The notes below the pieces were generated by a model. It was not told the origin of the DNA and made no database searches. It was given only the letters and a program-made list of their open reading frames with translations. A stretch of DNA of 64,000 bases from Amorphochlora amoebiformis (taxonomy: Eukaryota; Cercozoa; Chlorarachniophyceae), in contig BAAHQB010000134.1 of assembly GCA_054601695.1 (NCBI GenBank), positions 434,001-498,000 on the forward strand, given 5' to 3'. Below, in pieces: positions 1 through 64,000 of this stretch. The position numbers were made by a program, and so were the translations under genes. Position 1 is the stretch's first letter, and each line of letters begins with the position of its first letter.

Positions 1-430
1 TATATGTCAGATGTGATATGTATATATGTCATATATATAAATATGTATATATGTCAGATATGAATGTGTATATATGTCAGATATGAATATGTATATTGTC
101 AGATACGAATTCGTATATGTGTCAGATATGAATATGTAGATATGTCAGATATGAATATGTATATATGTCAGGTATTAATATGTATATATGTCAGATATGA
201 ATATGTATATATGAGTCAGATATGAATATGTTAGATATGTATATATGTGTCAGATATGAATATGTATATATGTGTCAGATATTAATATGTATATATTTGT
301 GTTTGATATAAATATGTAGATATGTCAGATATGAATGTGTATATATGTCAGATATTAATATGTATAAATGTCAGATATGAATATGCATATGTGTCAGATA
401 TGAATATGTATATGTTTGTGTTTGATATAA
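1..430. repeat. Minisatellite, unit about 20-24 bp
   Basis: About 18 imperfect copies of GTCAGATATGAATATGTATA run from the window edge. It lies downstream of the last visible exon (572-607) of the minus-strand gene and is presumably intronic or 3' flank. Confidence 0.85.
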
Positions 431-504
431 ATATGTATGCATGTGTGCGTGTTGTGGTATGTGTATAATTTTATAATATATATATATATATATATGTATG
501 TATC

Positions 505-565
<61 letters not shown>

Positions 566-571
566 ATATAC

Positions 572-27803
<27,232 letters not shown>

Positions 27804-27806
27804 CTA

Positions 27807-27994
<188 letters not shown>

Positions 27995-28007
27995 TACACA
28001 TATATTT

Positions 28008-28051
<44 letters not shown>

Positions 28052-28107
28052 AGCCGTCTCTCTCACTCCGCCCCCCTTTCTCTCTATTCTTTCTTTCTAG
28101 CCTCCCT

Positions 28108-28400
28108 AACCCTAACCCTAACCCTAACCCTAACCCTAACCCTGACCCTAACCCTAACCCTAACCCTAACATTAACCCTAACAAAACTGGAAGGGAAAGG
28201 CCTTAATGCGAAGCTATACCCTAACCCTAACCCTAACCCTGTCTGTAACTGTAAGCGTAACCCTAACCCTAACCCTAGCCAACCTAACCCTAAACCTTTG
28301 CGTGGACTCTTATAACCCTAGCCCTAACCCTAGCCTTACCCTGACTCTAACCACCACACCCCCATCAACACGATCTAAACCCTAACCCTAACACCCAAAT
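28108..28400 (-). repeat. Telomeric CCCTAA tract with interruptions
   Basis: Several CCCTAA runs are broken by short unique pieces. It lies in the 5' region of the minus-strand gene, probably in an upstream intron. Confidence 0.85.
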
Positions 28401-28536
28401 TATCGTTCCGAATAATTATTACGCACGTGTGCATGGAAAAGAGTAGCGATGTTAACGAAGGAGATAGGCGTAGACTTAGACACCCAGTCGTGGAGCAAGA
28501 AACCAACGGGCATCAACGAATCCGTCTGAGAGAGGG

Positions 28537-28693
28537 TCAGATCAGCGTCTCAGATCAGCGTCTCAGATCAGCGTCTCAGATCAGAGTCTCAGATCAGCTT
28601 CTCACATCAGCGTCTCAGATCAGCGTCTCAGATCAGCGTCTCAGATCAGTGTCTCAGATCAGCGTCTCAGATCAGCGTCTCAGATCAGCGTCT
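28537..28693 (+). repeat. 13-bp tandem repeat, 12 copies
   Basis: Unit TCAGATCAGCGTC, nearly perfect. Since 13 is not a multiple of 3, all frames read a 13-residue period, and the 110-codon frame over it is probably not a gene. Confidence 0.9.
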
Positions 28694-28762
28694 CACTGCG
28701 CGCTGACATTTTCTCGCTATGGCTCGAGAGGAGAGAGAGAGAGAGCACTCTCAGCGTAGAGG

Positions 28763-28850
28763 GAGGGTGAGGGGCTAGGGTTTTAGGGTTAGGGTTAGGA
28801 GTAGGGTTAGGGCTAAGGGTTAGGAGTGGGGTTAGGGGTTGGGGTAGGCG
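28763..28850 (+). repeat. Degenerate telomeric tract
   Basis: GGGTTAGG with GGAGTAGGGTTAGGGCTAAG-type variants. Confidence 0.7.
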
Positions 28851-29184
28851 TAGTTTTCGAGGCACGTGTTGGAGGGAGTATACATGAACATAGAGACCGT
28901 AGTAATAATGTCGCAAAATGCTGTTAAGAATGAAATGGATACCAATTTAACCGCTCTGTACGCCATGATAACGCGATTGTTGTTCCGACAGAAATCCCGC
29001 ACGTGCGGTGGGACCACACCCGTCGATACCCCCTTCCTCCTCCCCCTCGTCGACTTATCCCCTTTCTCCCACTCTCCTGACAAAAAATCACGCCTCAAAG
29101 GATGCCCTCTGCTTAAGAAGAAGAATAAAACTCCTTATATATACCCCTAGGTCCTAACCGCATGACACATATTCCCCGCGGGTT

Positions 29185-29646
29185 ATGGACTGTGGCAAGG
29201 GTCCCAAAAGTCGATACACGGGATACACGGAAGCTCACGTCACCCGGGGTTTATATCTAGTCGTGTACATGCTCATATCTGCCTGTACAAGTGCTAATTC
29301 CCGTCGCAAACCCCCAAACGCTTCGCATGGGGTCTCTCTCTCTCGAAAGTCAATCGATCTGCGGCCGACTTTAATCCCGGAAAAAAATACCCAGTTTTTC
29401 TGCTACCTGAATTCCTTTTCGACTGTCTTCGACGCATGTGCATTACAACGCTTGGTCCGATGTTCTCGGATACCTTCATGCTGCCCTGAGGAGCCCGCCG
29501 GAGAGCTCGCATCTGTCACCGCAAGCCGCCACGCAGGCAGCGGGGATTCGATGGGTACTGACCGTCACTGGCGGCTGCTGCCTGGCTCGGGTGATAGATA
29601 TTGGATTATCAATATCCTGATATTGTTTTCTGTTGAGGGTTACTAA
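29185..29646 (+). CDS. Uncertain ORF of 153 codons upstream of the AP2-like gene
   Basis: An ATG-to-stop frame in a non-repetitive, fairly GC-rich stretch. I recognise no domain. Two other frames across the same stretch are also open for 60-72 codons, and no clean splice sites frame it. It may be promoter or 5' leader sequence of the gene starting at 29867, or of the minus-strand gene to the left. No function is proposed. Confidence 0.15.
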   Translation: MDCGKGPKSRYTGYTEAHVTRGLYLVVYMLISACTSANSRRKPPNASHGVSLSRKSIDLRPTLIPEKNTQFFCYLNSFSTVFDACALQRLVRCSRIPSCCPEEPAGELASVTASRHAGSGDSMGTDRHWRLLPGSGDRYWIINILILFSVEGY

Positions 29647-29866
29647 CCGGGTAGCAACCGACTTTCCCTGTTAAAATAAGCAATTTGGATGTGTGACACA
29701 GTGCGTGACACTAAGGAAGCTTAGGTAAAATTGCGGAATTTCATTGTCCACGTGTCTCACAATATCTACAAACTCAAGCCACCGGAACCGTGCTTCCAAA
29801 CCCAACCCCCACCGCACATGCTTTTTCGCCTGCGGTGGACTCCTCACAAACCTATTTCTGGATAGC

Positions 29867-30684
29867 ATGGACACAGACCTCTTCGACGACTCGATGGTGT
29901 TCGATCCATACCTGCTGGACACCAACCGCTCCTTGGGCAAATTCTGTTACTCCAAGGATGAGGTTTGGCAGTCGTTCATGACGCCGGAGTTCGACACGAT
30001 ATCCACATTGCAGCCCCCGCTTTGGGAAACCGAAAAAACACCGCCGCGCGTCGACAGGTCCGAGGCCAAAACATCTAAACGCACGAGGCTCGAAGGTTTG
30101 GAGGGGAAGGAGGAAGATGACGATAAGGACAAGCGAGAGCCGGAGAAGAAAGCCCCGAAAACGGAAACTAAGTTCTTCATCTACAAAGGTGAGAATGCAT
30201 CGTACATTTGTACTGCCATCTTGATGACGTATACGCGACACTAGGTCTCAAATACGTCGGCCCGACTAGGGCCACACGACCCAATTATAAGGCGAAGCAG
30301 GAGTGGGAATGGGAGATATATCCTCATGGGATATCTAAACAGAACGGGAAGCTCCGAGTCCAGATAAAACAAAAGGGGGTAAACCCCACTTATCCCTCGT
30401 TTCCAAACTCGCTGAAGGGATTGCTAGCTGCTGCTCTCTTTCGTGATAACGAGACCCTTCGTCTCTGGGAGGAAAGGGTTCTCGTACGAGCGCCCAAATT
30501 CAACTTTGAGCACGAAGACTTACCAGAGAAAAAAGAGCGAAAACCCTTGAACCCTCCGCCACGCAAGAAGAGACCCATGCGCAAGCGTCGTCGCAACCCT
30601 CTTCGTGGACGCGATTATCCGTCGCATCGCGAGCGTGTAGGCGAGCAGGAGGACGACGATGAGGTCTCGGAGATAGATATGTAA
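29867..30684 (+). CDS. AP2/ERF-like DNA-binding protein, two exons
   Basis: Exon 1 is 29867-30188 and exon 2 is 30245-30684. They are split by a 56-bp intron (GTGAGA...CTAG) in phase 1, giving about 253 residues. The start is the ATG opening MDTDLFDDSMVFDPYLL; the frame continues upstream without another ATG. Order: acidic N-terminus; Lys/Glu-rich stretch; a 60-residue block in exon 2 resembling an AP2 domain (GISKQNGKLRVQIKQKG as the strand segment, YPSFPNSLKGLLAAALFRD as the helix, closing in FNFE, compare LNFP in plant AP2); then a strongly basic segment (PRKKRPMRKRRR) that could be a nuclear signal; then an acidic tail ending EIDM. AP2 domains bind DNA in plants, algae and apicomplexans, so a nuclear transcription-factor role is the natural inference. 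Codon use is ordinary and there is no (TA)n in its intron, unlike its neighbours. The gene structure is well supported; the family call is moderate. Confidence 0.6.
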
Positions 30685-31005
30685 CGACGCGTGGGGCTGT
30701 AGATGCAACGTCTGTCGATGCAACGTCGCTGAGTACCCCAAACATCACCTTGTCTGGAAGCTTCCAGCCTGCCCGTCCACCCATCTGTGTAGTATCGGGT
30801 TTGAGCGCACTTGAGGGTGCCGCAGTATATGTACAGTCGTTTCGAGGATAGATAGTTCTCGCAACCGTCACCTAGCTAAGTTGACTTGTGTGTTCAACTG
30901 TAACTGTTGCTAATTTGAATTAACACGTATGTCGGTCCATACCATCGTAATTTTGAACTTGGTGAAAATTATCGTTGCTCATGCATTACTCTGTGCATAT
31001 ACTTT

Positions 31006-31042
<37 letters not shown>

Positions 31043-31047
31043 CATAC

Positions 31048-31081
<34 letters not shown>

Positions 31082-31999
31082 GCATGTATACACATGTGTG
31101 TTATACACACACATATATCTAGTGTATATCATAGTATATACATATATATTCCCATTATCTAGTTATCTAGATTATATATAATTCGTGTTGCATCTGTTTG
31201 ATGTTGCTTTAACGTTTCACGAAAGCCTCATATATATATGTACATACGCATGCATAAACACACACGTATATACCGCTGCGTATTGCCGTATAACAATCAC
31301 CAAATAGCACTCACTTTTCAGTACGCGTGCACGTGATACGGTCAATGAGTAACCGTATAACAATACGTACGATGTCTAGTATGTATCCACCAAATCTAGC
31401 ATAGCACTCATGCACTATACGTGATACGGTCAATGAGTAAAGCACTCATACCAGTGTCGCGGCGTATTGGACAACGTTGAGTATCGTGGTTATTAATTGT
31501 CTATAGCCTGTATGTCGCCACAATAATCATTTGATAGCAGCAGTGCTTAGCAATGTTATGCTATCCATTCGAATTCTATAGCATGGGAAGCATTAATAAT
31601 GCATGCTAGCTAGGAATATACACTGATATAATATCTAGAATATGGAATTGTTCTTCATTATGTAAATATTTATACAAATGAAGTTAATGAACACACTGTA
31701 TCGTTATCCGGCTAGTGTGATACATCATGTTAAGCATCGATTCGTCTGAGTAAAAACCTGCTTCTGCAGATCACATATCTTCATTAATATCCAAATTTTA
31801 GAGCCAGGCAGAACAAACAAAACAACGCTCGAATAACTTCGCCCTTGCTAAGCGACTGAGCCGAACCTATCTAATCCCGCGACATTTTACTTCATTTTTT
31901 TGCTTTAATAAAAAAAAAAAGAGGAAAAAAAAAAAAAAGGAAGAGAATTAAGTGAATATGCAAAAAACTCGGAATATTCTATCATAATATATATATATA

Positions 32000-32034
<35 letters not shown>

Positions 32035-32145
32035 GACTGCGATTGATTACACCATTGACCCTGTGAGCATCTACCCAACACTCTATGCGTTGAGTTGGTA
32101 TTCATGTAAACGTCATATATCACATATATCTATTTCATATCTCTA

Positions 32146-32181
<36 letters not shown>

Positions 32182-32228
32182 GACTGAGTAGCACAACTCT
32201 CGGCTTATCTGTACTCAGTTACATAGAG

Positions 32229-32278
<50 letters not shown>

Positions 32279-32631
32279 CTATATATATAAGTCCTTCCAA
32301 CCTGTTCAGTAGTACATACAAGAGCACGGGCGGGGCACTTAGTGTACGTGTGTGTGTCTTATTTTTTCGTGGCGATATCTATCTCCGCTCTTGCTTATCT
32401 TCTTTTGAACGTCACGGGCCGCCTTTTTTTAATCTTTTTTTTCTTTCTTCTGCCATTTTACTTTCCTCTCTTTTTGTAATGTAATTCTCCTGACATTACT
32501 TCTTTCCTCTTATTGTGATGTAATTCTCCTGACATTATTTTCCTCTTATTTTGATGTGTTATTCTCCTGACATTACTTTCCTCTTATATGTAATGTAATT
32601 TCTCCTTTTTTTTTCTCTGTTTCTCTCTCGG

Positions 32632-32678
<47 letters not shown>

Positions 32679-32764
32679 GATGCAAGCCTTTGGAAAAAAC
32701 CGGTGGATTTTGCGGATTTTCGTCTCGAGAGATCTCGAGAGAATCTCAAGAGGATCTCGAGACC
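30685..32764. other. Convergent intergenic region
   Basis: 3' flanks of the AP2-like gene (plus) and the bestrophin gene (minus). It holds short (TA)n runs, a duplicated motif (GTGATACGGTCAATGAGTAA, about 31334 and 31421), homopurine runs near 31910-31945, a four-copy repeat of about 38 bp (32478-32602) and a (CT)n run ending near 32675. I see no coding exon in it. Confidence 0.5.
32478..32602 (+). repeat. Four-copy repeat of about 38 bp
   Basis: TGTAATTCTCCTGACATTAC and TTTCCTCTTAT alternate four times just 3' of the bestrophin stop codon (minus-strand gene). Confidence 0.85.
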
Positions 32765-44513
<11,749 letters not shown>

Positions 44514-44737
44514 CGCTATAGCTTTTCGAGTGAATTTTACCAACGGAAAAGATCTCATTTATGAAATACTTACCCATTGACAAGCGCCGCGCACAAGAAG
44601 AAGGAGGTGAGCATCTCGCGCGTAGGGGTGATCACCTTCGGTTGGACCGAGAATTGGGTTTTTCCAAGATTCATAGGCCCGTTCAAAAGAATTGCCGATA
44701 AATTAAAATTTTAATTCTGCCGTTCTTATCCCCGCAG
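44514..44737. promoter_or_regulatory. Compact divergent promoter region
   Basis: About 220 bp separate the tentative bestrophin start codon (minus strand) from the first recognised RMD5 exon (plus). The missing RMD5 first exon and both promoters must lie here or overlap the bestrophin 5' exon. A strong-looking donor (GAG|GTGAGC, near 44611) is present but its frame does not fit the phase needed at 44738. Confidence 0.35.
44736..44737 (+). other. 3' splice site setting the RMD5 exon at 44738
   Basis: The run TTCTTATCCCCGCAG ends at 44737. The exon that follows opens in the frame giving GYQLC, which matches the family's conserved GYxxLC just downstream of the N-terminal helix. This is the reason for placing the coding start upstream of the ATG at 44768. 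Confidence 0.65.
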
Positions 44738-46311
44738 GGATATCAGCTGTGTTCGGCCGAATCGAGCATGAGCGGCCGGTCGCCGGAGGCGCTGCTGGGC
44801 CAGATACAAGCTGAATGCAAAGTTGTGAAGGAGACACAGGCCAAGACGTATGCAATCAGTCTAAGAGTCGAATTTTCGGGCGGAGATAATCCGAGGGACT
44901 TGTGTGGGCTCGTGTCCGGTGTGTGGGATTTTGCATTTCGAATCAAGTCGTGGATATTTAATTTTGCAGGTATTCGACAGGATACAAGATCGTCAACTCA
45001 ATGATACAGAAGTTGGAGAGAACGAAACGCAAGCTAGCCAAGTCAGATACCTTTACTGTGGCTCAGAAGCTTTGTGATGGTATCCTTAAGGACAAGCCGC
45101 ACACCACGTCAGTCCATATCACCCTAATAAGAAAACCCTGCTTATCCTGGACCAGTCTTTTTGGATTGCCTGAACTTAGTGTAATCATCTTAGGCTTACT
45201 CGTGATTTCAAGAGCCTCCACGGTACAGTGGTTCATCTCGGCAAGACAATTGACAAAAATCTTAAACGCACAGAGTCCTGCCTCTATGACCGCGCGGCAG
45301 AACAACATTCGGGGGCGTCGGGATCCCTCGACTCCAAGGATCTCAGATGCGTGATCATTCATTCGCTCATGCGGAGAGGACGCTTCGACATCGTAGACTC
45401 GATGGTCCAAGAGATGGACCTCAAGATGCCCGTTGCCGAGAGTACAAGGAAGATCTTCGAGAAGATGCACAGCTGTTGCAGGGCTCTAGATTCTCGAGAT
45501 GTTACTCCCGCCCTTCAATGGGTCACGGAGGTTGAGCGTATCTACTGCTACCCTTCCAACAAGCAGGCAAACGGATCGGGCGAGAAGCGGGCAGCCTGCC
45601 AGAACATTCATCTCCGGAGCAGCTACAAGGATCTTCGCTTCCAGCTTCTCAAGCTTCGGTATCTCCAGCTTGTTCAAGAGAGGTGTGGTTGTATATACTG
45701 TAAACCTATCATCGCGAATGGGGGGAAGAATGCTATGGAAGAGGAGGGGGCAAGTGAAGGGGGGGGCCCGGGTAAGTGCACAGGCGACCTCCTCAAGCCT
45801 ATCACCTTTGCTAGAAAATACCTCGCAGAGTTTGCAGGGGAGCGCCAACGAGACGTGGAGAGACTCACGGGGGCTCTCTTGTTCGCGCGGGACTTGCTTA
45901 ACTCCCCATATAAGGACTTGTACTCGGACCAAGCCTGGAAGGTACGTGTTCACAGAAGGGCATGATTCACATCTCCTAAACCCATCTCTAATCTGTTGAT
46001 GTGCGACATACTAAGAGGACTTGCTCTCTCAGGAGGTGCGATCCAACTTCGAGGCTGTGTTTTGTCGATCTCACGGGTTTGCGGGGCGAGACCCATTGGT
46101 TGTGACGCTGCTCGCTAGCAACATCGCATTGCCCAAGCGAGCCAAGTATGCATCCGTCCTCCGGGCGAGAAGCAACCTGCTCGAAGAGAAAGACCAGGCA
46201 CCGCTGGAGATCAACCTTGGGAAGAGCCTACAGTTCCACTCGACATTTGTCTGCCCTATCTCTAAGGTAGTCCTTCTTTCACGAAGATTTCCCGCAAACT
46301 TCTCGGAAATT

Positions 46312-46343
<32 letters not shown>

Positions 46344-46365
46344 GTGTGTGTGTGTGTAATATATT

Positions 46366-46421
<56 letters not shown>

Positions 46422-46524
46422 TATATGTACACACATATGCACACATGCATATGTAATTATACAGACACGTAAAATTTCATGTACATATAATACATATAAA
46501 TATATACATATATATATATATATG

Positions 46525-46583
<59 letters not shown>

Positions 46584-47105
46584 CATATATATGTATGTGT
46601 ATTACATATTAAAGAAAAAAAATTCACATTTGTTCTTTTAGCATGTAATAGTATATATAAATATATGTATCAAATTTCAACAGATGTTATATTATACTAT
46701 GTAATTCACTACATGTATGAATTAATTTGTATCTAAAATAAAATACGTATATGTATACATAATACTATATATATTTATGTAATATGCATGCATATGTGTG
46801 CATGTATATCGTGTACTATTGAATGTGTTTGCTCATTTTAATTTTATAAAGTATTGACTAGCGTATGCAAAACTTCAAGATCTATTTTATATATGTTCAT
46901 ATTACAATTACACTAAAGAGGTACGAAGCAATACATTTTCTCATGTTAGAGAAGAATAATATGAAAACAAGCACATGTATACATGTAATATACATATATA
47001 TTATATATATTTATATATACTTTGTAAATACAAGTACACACATTTATAAATACAAATGAAATGCAAGATGAGTGAATGCATTTTTGCATTATTTCTACAT
47101 ATATG

Positions 47106-47153
<48 letters not shown>

Positions 47154-47458
47154 TATTATACACACACACACATATATATATATATATTTATGCATATATA
47201 TATATATATATGTGTGTATAATATATATATATATATATATATACACATACTACCTCAATCCCTACGAGTCCAACAATCTCCTCTTATCTCCAGGAACAAT
47301 CCACCACGTCCAACCCGCCAATGTTACTGTCATGTGGTCATGTCATATCTCGTGCTGCAATGTTAAAAATCACGCGAACGCGTCGGAGTAACCGTGTGAA
47401 GTGCCCGACCTGCCCGGTGGAGTCAGCGGTCTCTCAAGTCAGAGTGATATCGTTTTAA
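44738..47458 (+). CDS. RMD5: RMD5/GID2 (RMND5-like) subunit of the GID/CTLH E3 ubiquitin ligase
   Basis: Exons: 44738-44847, 44970-45107, 45194-45941, 46033-46266, 47294-47458 (stop TAA). Introns are 122, 86, 91 and 1027 bp with GT..AG ends and matching phases. Landmarks in family order: GYQLCSAE near the N-terminus; [35 protein letters not shown] and the CTLH/CRA helices; [74 protein letters not shown]; then the degenerate RING in the last exon ([20 protein letters not shown]...VKCPTCP). RMD5 with MAEA/FYV10 forms the catalytic RING pair of the GID/CTLH complex. The first coding exon (about 20 residues before GYQLC) was not found; an internal ATG at 44768 would lose conserved sequence and is not preferred. 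An insertion of about 35 residues, Gly/Glu-rich, follows [10 protein letters not shown]. Only the last intron carries (TA)n. Confidence 0.9.
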
Positions 47459-47782
47459 GTCCATTTTACGGCTGTAAGGCCTGGCATCCGCAATGAGCTA
47501 TTGTAAGTTGGTAAATTCTAAGCGGAGCCTAGTACAGATAGATCAGGTGCCTACATATAAAAATTATTATCTATCTGTATCATGTTCTAGTATATATCTA
47601 GATATCTAGTTTTTATATTCTTCATATATATATATATATATATATATCTAGTACTATGATTCAATTTCTCTGCAAGTTTAGTCGAATACGACGGAATTCG
47701 AACTACAAATCATATCTTAGTCTACTACGGATAGTGACCTGCAGTAAATTTAATCAACTAGTCATGACTAAGAATGTAATGT

Positions 47783-63945
<16,163 letters not shown>

Positions 63946-64000
63946 CTTATATATGTACATATATATATATATGTATATACATACATACATATATATATAT

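Noticed and set aside
28427-28759. A 110-codon frame over the 13-bp tandem repeat
   Set aside because: The repeat is equally open in other frames and there is no flanking coding signal.

Overview
The window is nuclear DNA of a eukaryote, most likely a microbial alga or other protist. I cannot name the species. The evidence is spliceosomal introns with GT..AG ends, TTAGGG-type telomeric repeats, and homologues of eukaryotic families. Roughly two thirds is low-complexity sequence, mostly (TA)n microsatellite. I see no rRNA, tRNA, CRISPR array, operon or transposase. The longest open frames ([16 protein letters not shown]) are translations of simple repeats and are not genes.

Reading the short non-repetitive islands as exons, with a GT..AG and phase check on each join, gives five genes. 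(1) A minus-strand gene from about 27.8 kb running off the left edge, with about 30 exons of 17-95 nt. Its 5' half is an alpha-helical repeat protein of the kind found in algal organelle/RNA-binding repeat families; the family call is weak. (2) A plus-strand two-exon AP2-like gene, 29867-30684. (3) A minus-strand bestrophin-type anion channel in 18 exons, 32765-44513, whose phases all agree. (4) A plus-strand RMD5/GID2 (RMND5) E3 ubiquitin-ligase subunit, about 44738-47458. (5) A minus-strand SET-domain methyltransferase with a cysteine-rich post-SET region and C-terminal TPRs (SMYD-like), about 47.8 kb to beyond the visible 63945 exon. Neighbours alternate between divergent pairs (1/2 and 3/4) and convergent pairs (2/3 and 4/5). 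I see no functional link between them.

The striking feature is the introns. In genes 1, 3 and 5 the exons are tiny islands in (TA)n, and the splice sites themselves often lie in the microsatellite (GTATAT at the donor, TATATAG at the acceptor). Around many exons the exon edge with its splice site is repeated outward into the intron: donor-side copies lie downstream and acceptor-side copies upstream, separated by more (TA)n. Several introns are almost wholly telomeric repeat, including one of about 1.5 kb and one of about 0.5 kb that begin and end at exon borders. A non-telomeric 50-70 bp module recurs inside telomeric tracts of two genes. One 42-nt in-frame micro-exon is present three times in tandem. 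Other introns hold a 1.5 kb polypurine tract, a 0.7 kb CT tract and alternating (CG)n.

All exon models are read by eye from splice motifs, phase and homology. Transcript data would be needed to settle terminal exons and the few phase breaks noted below.
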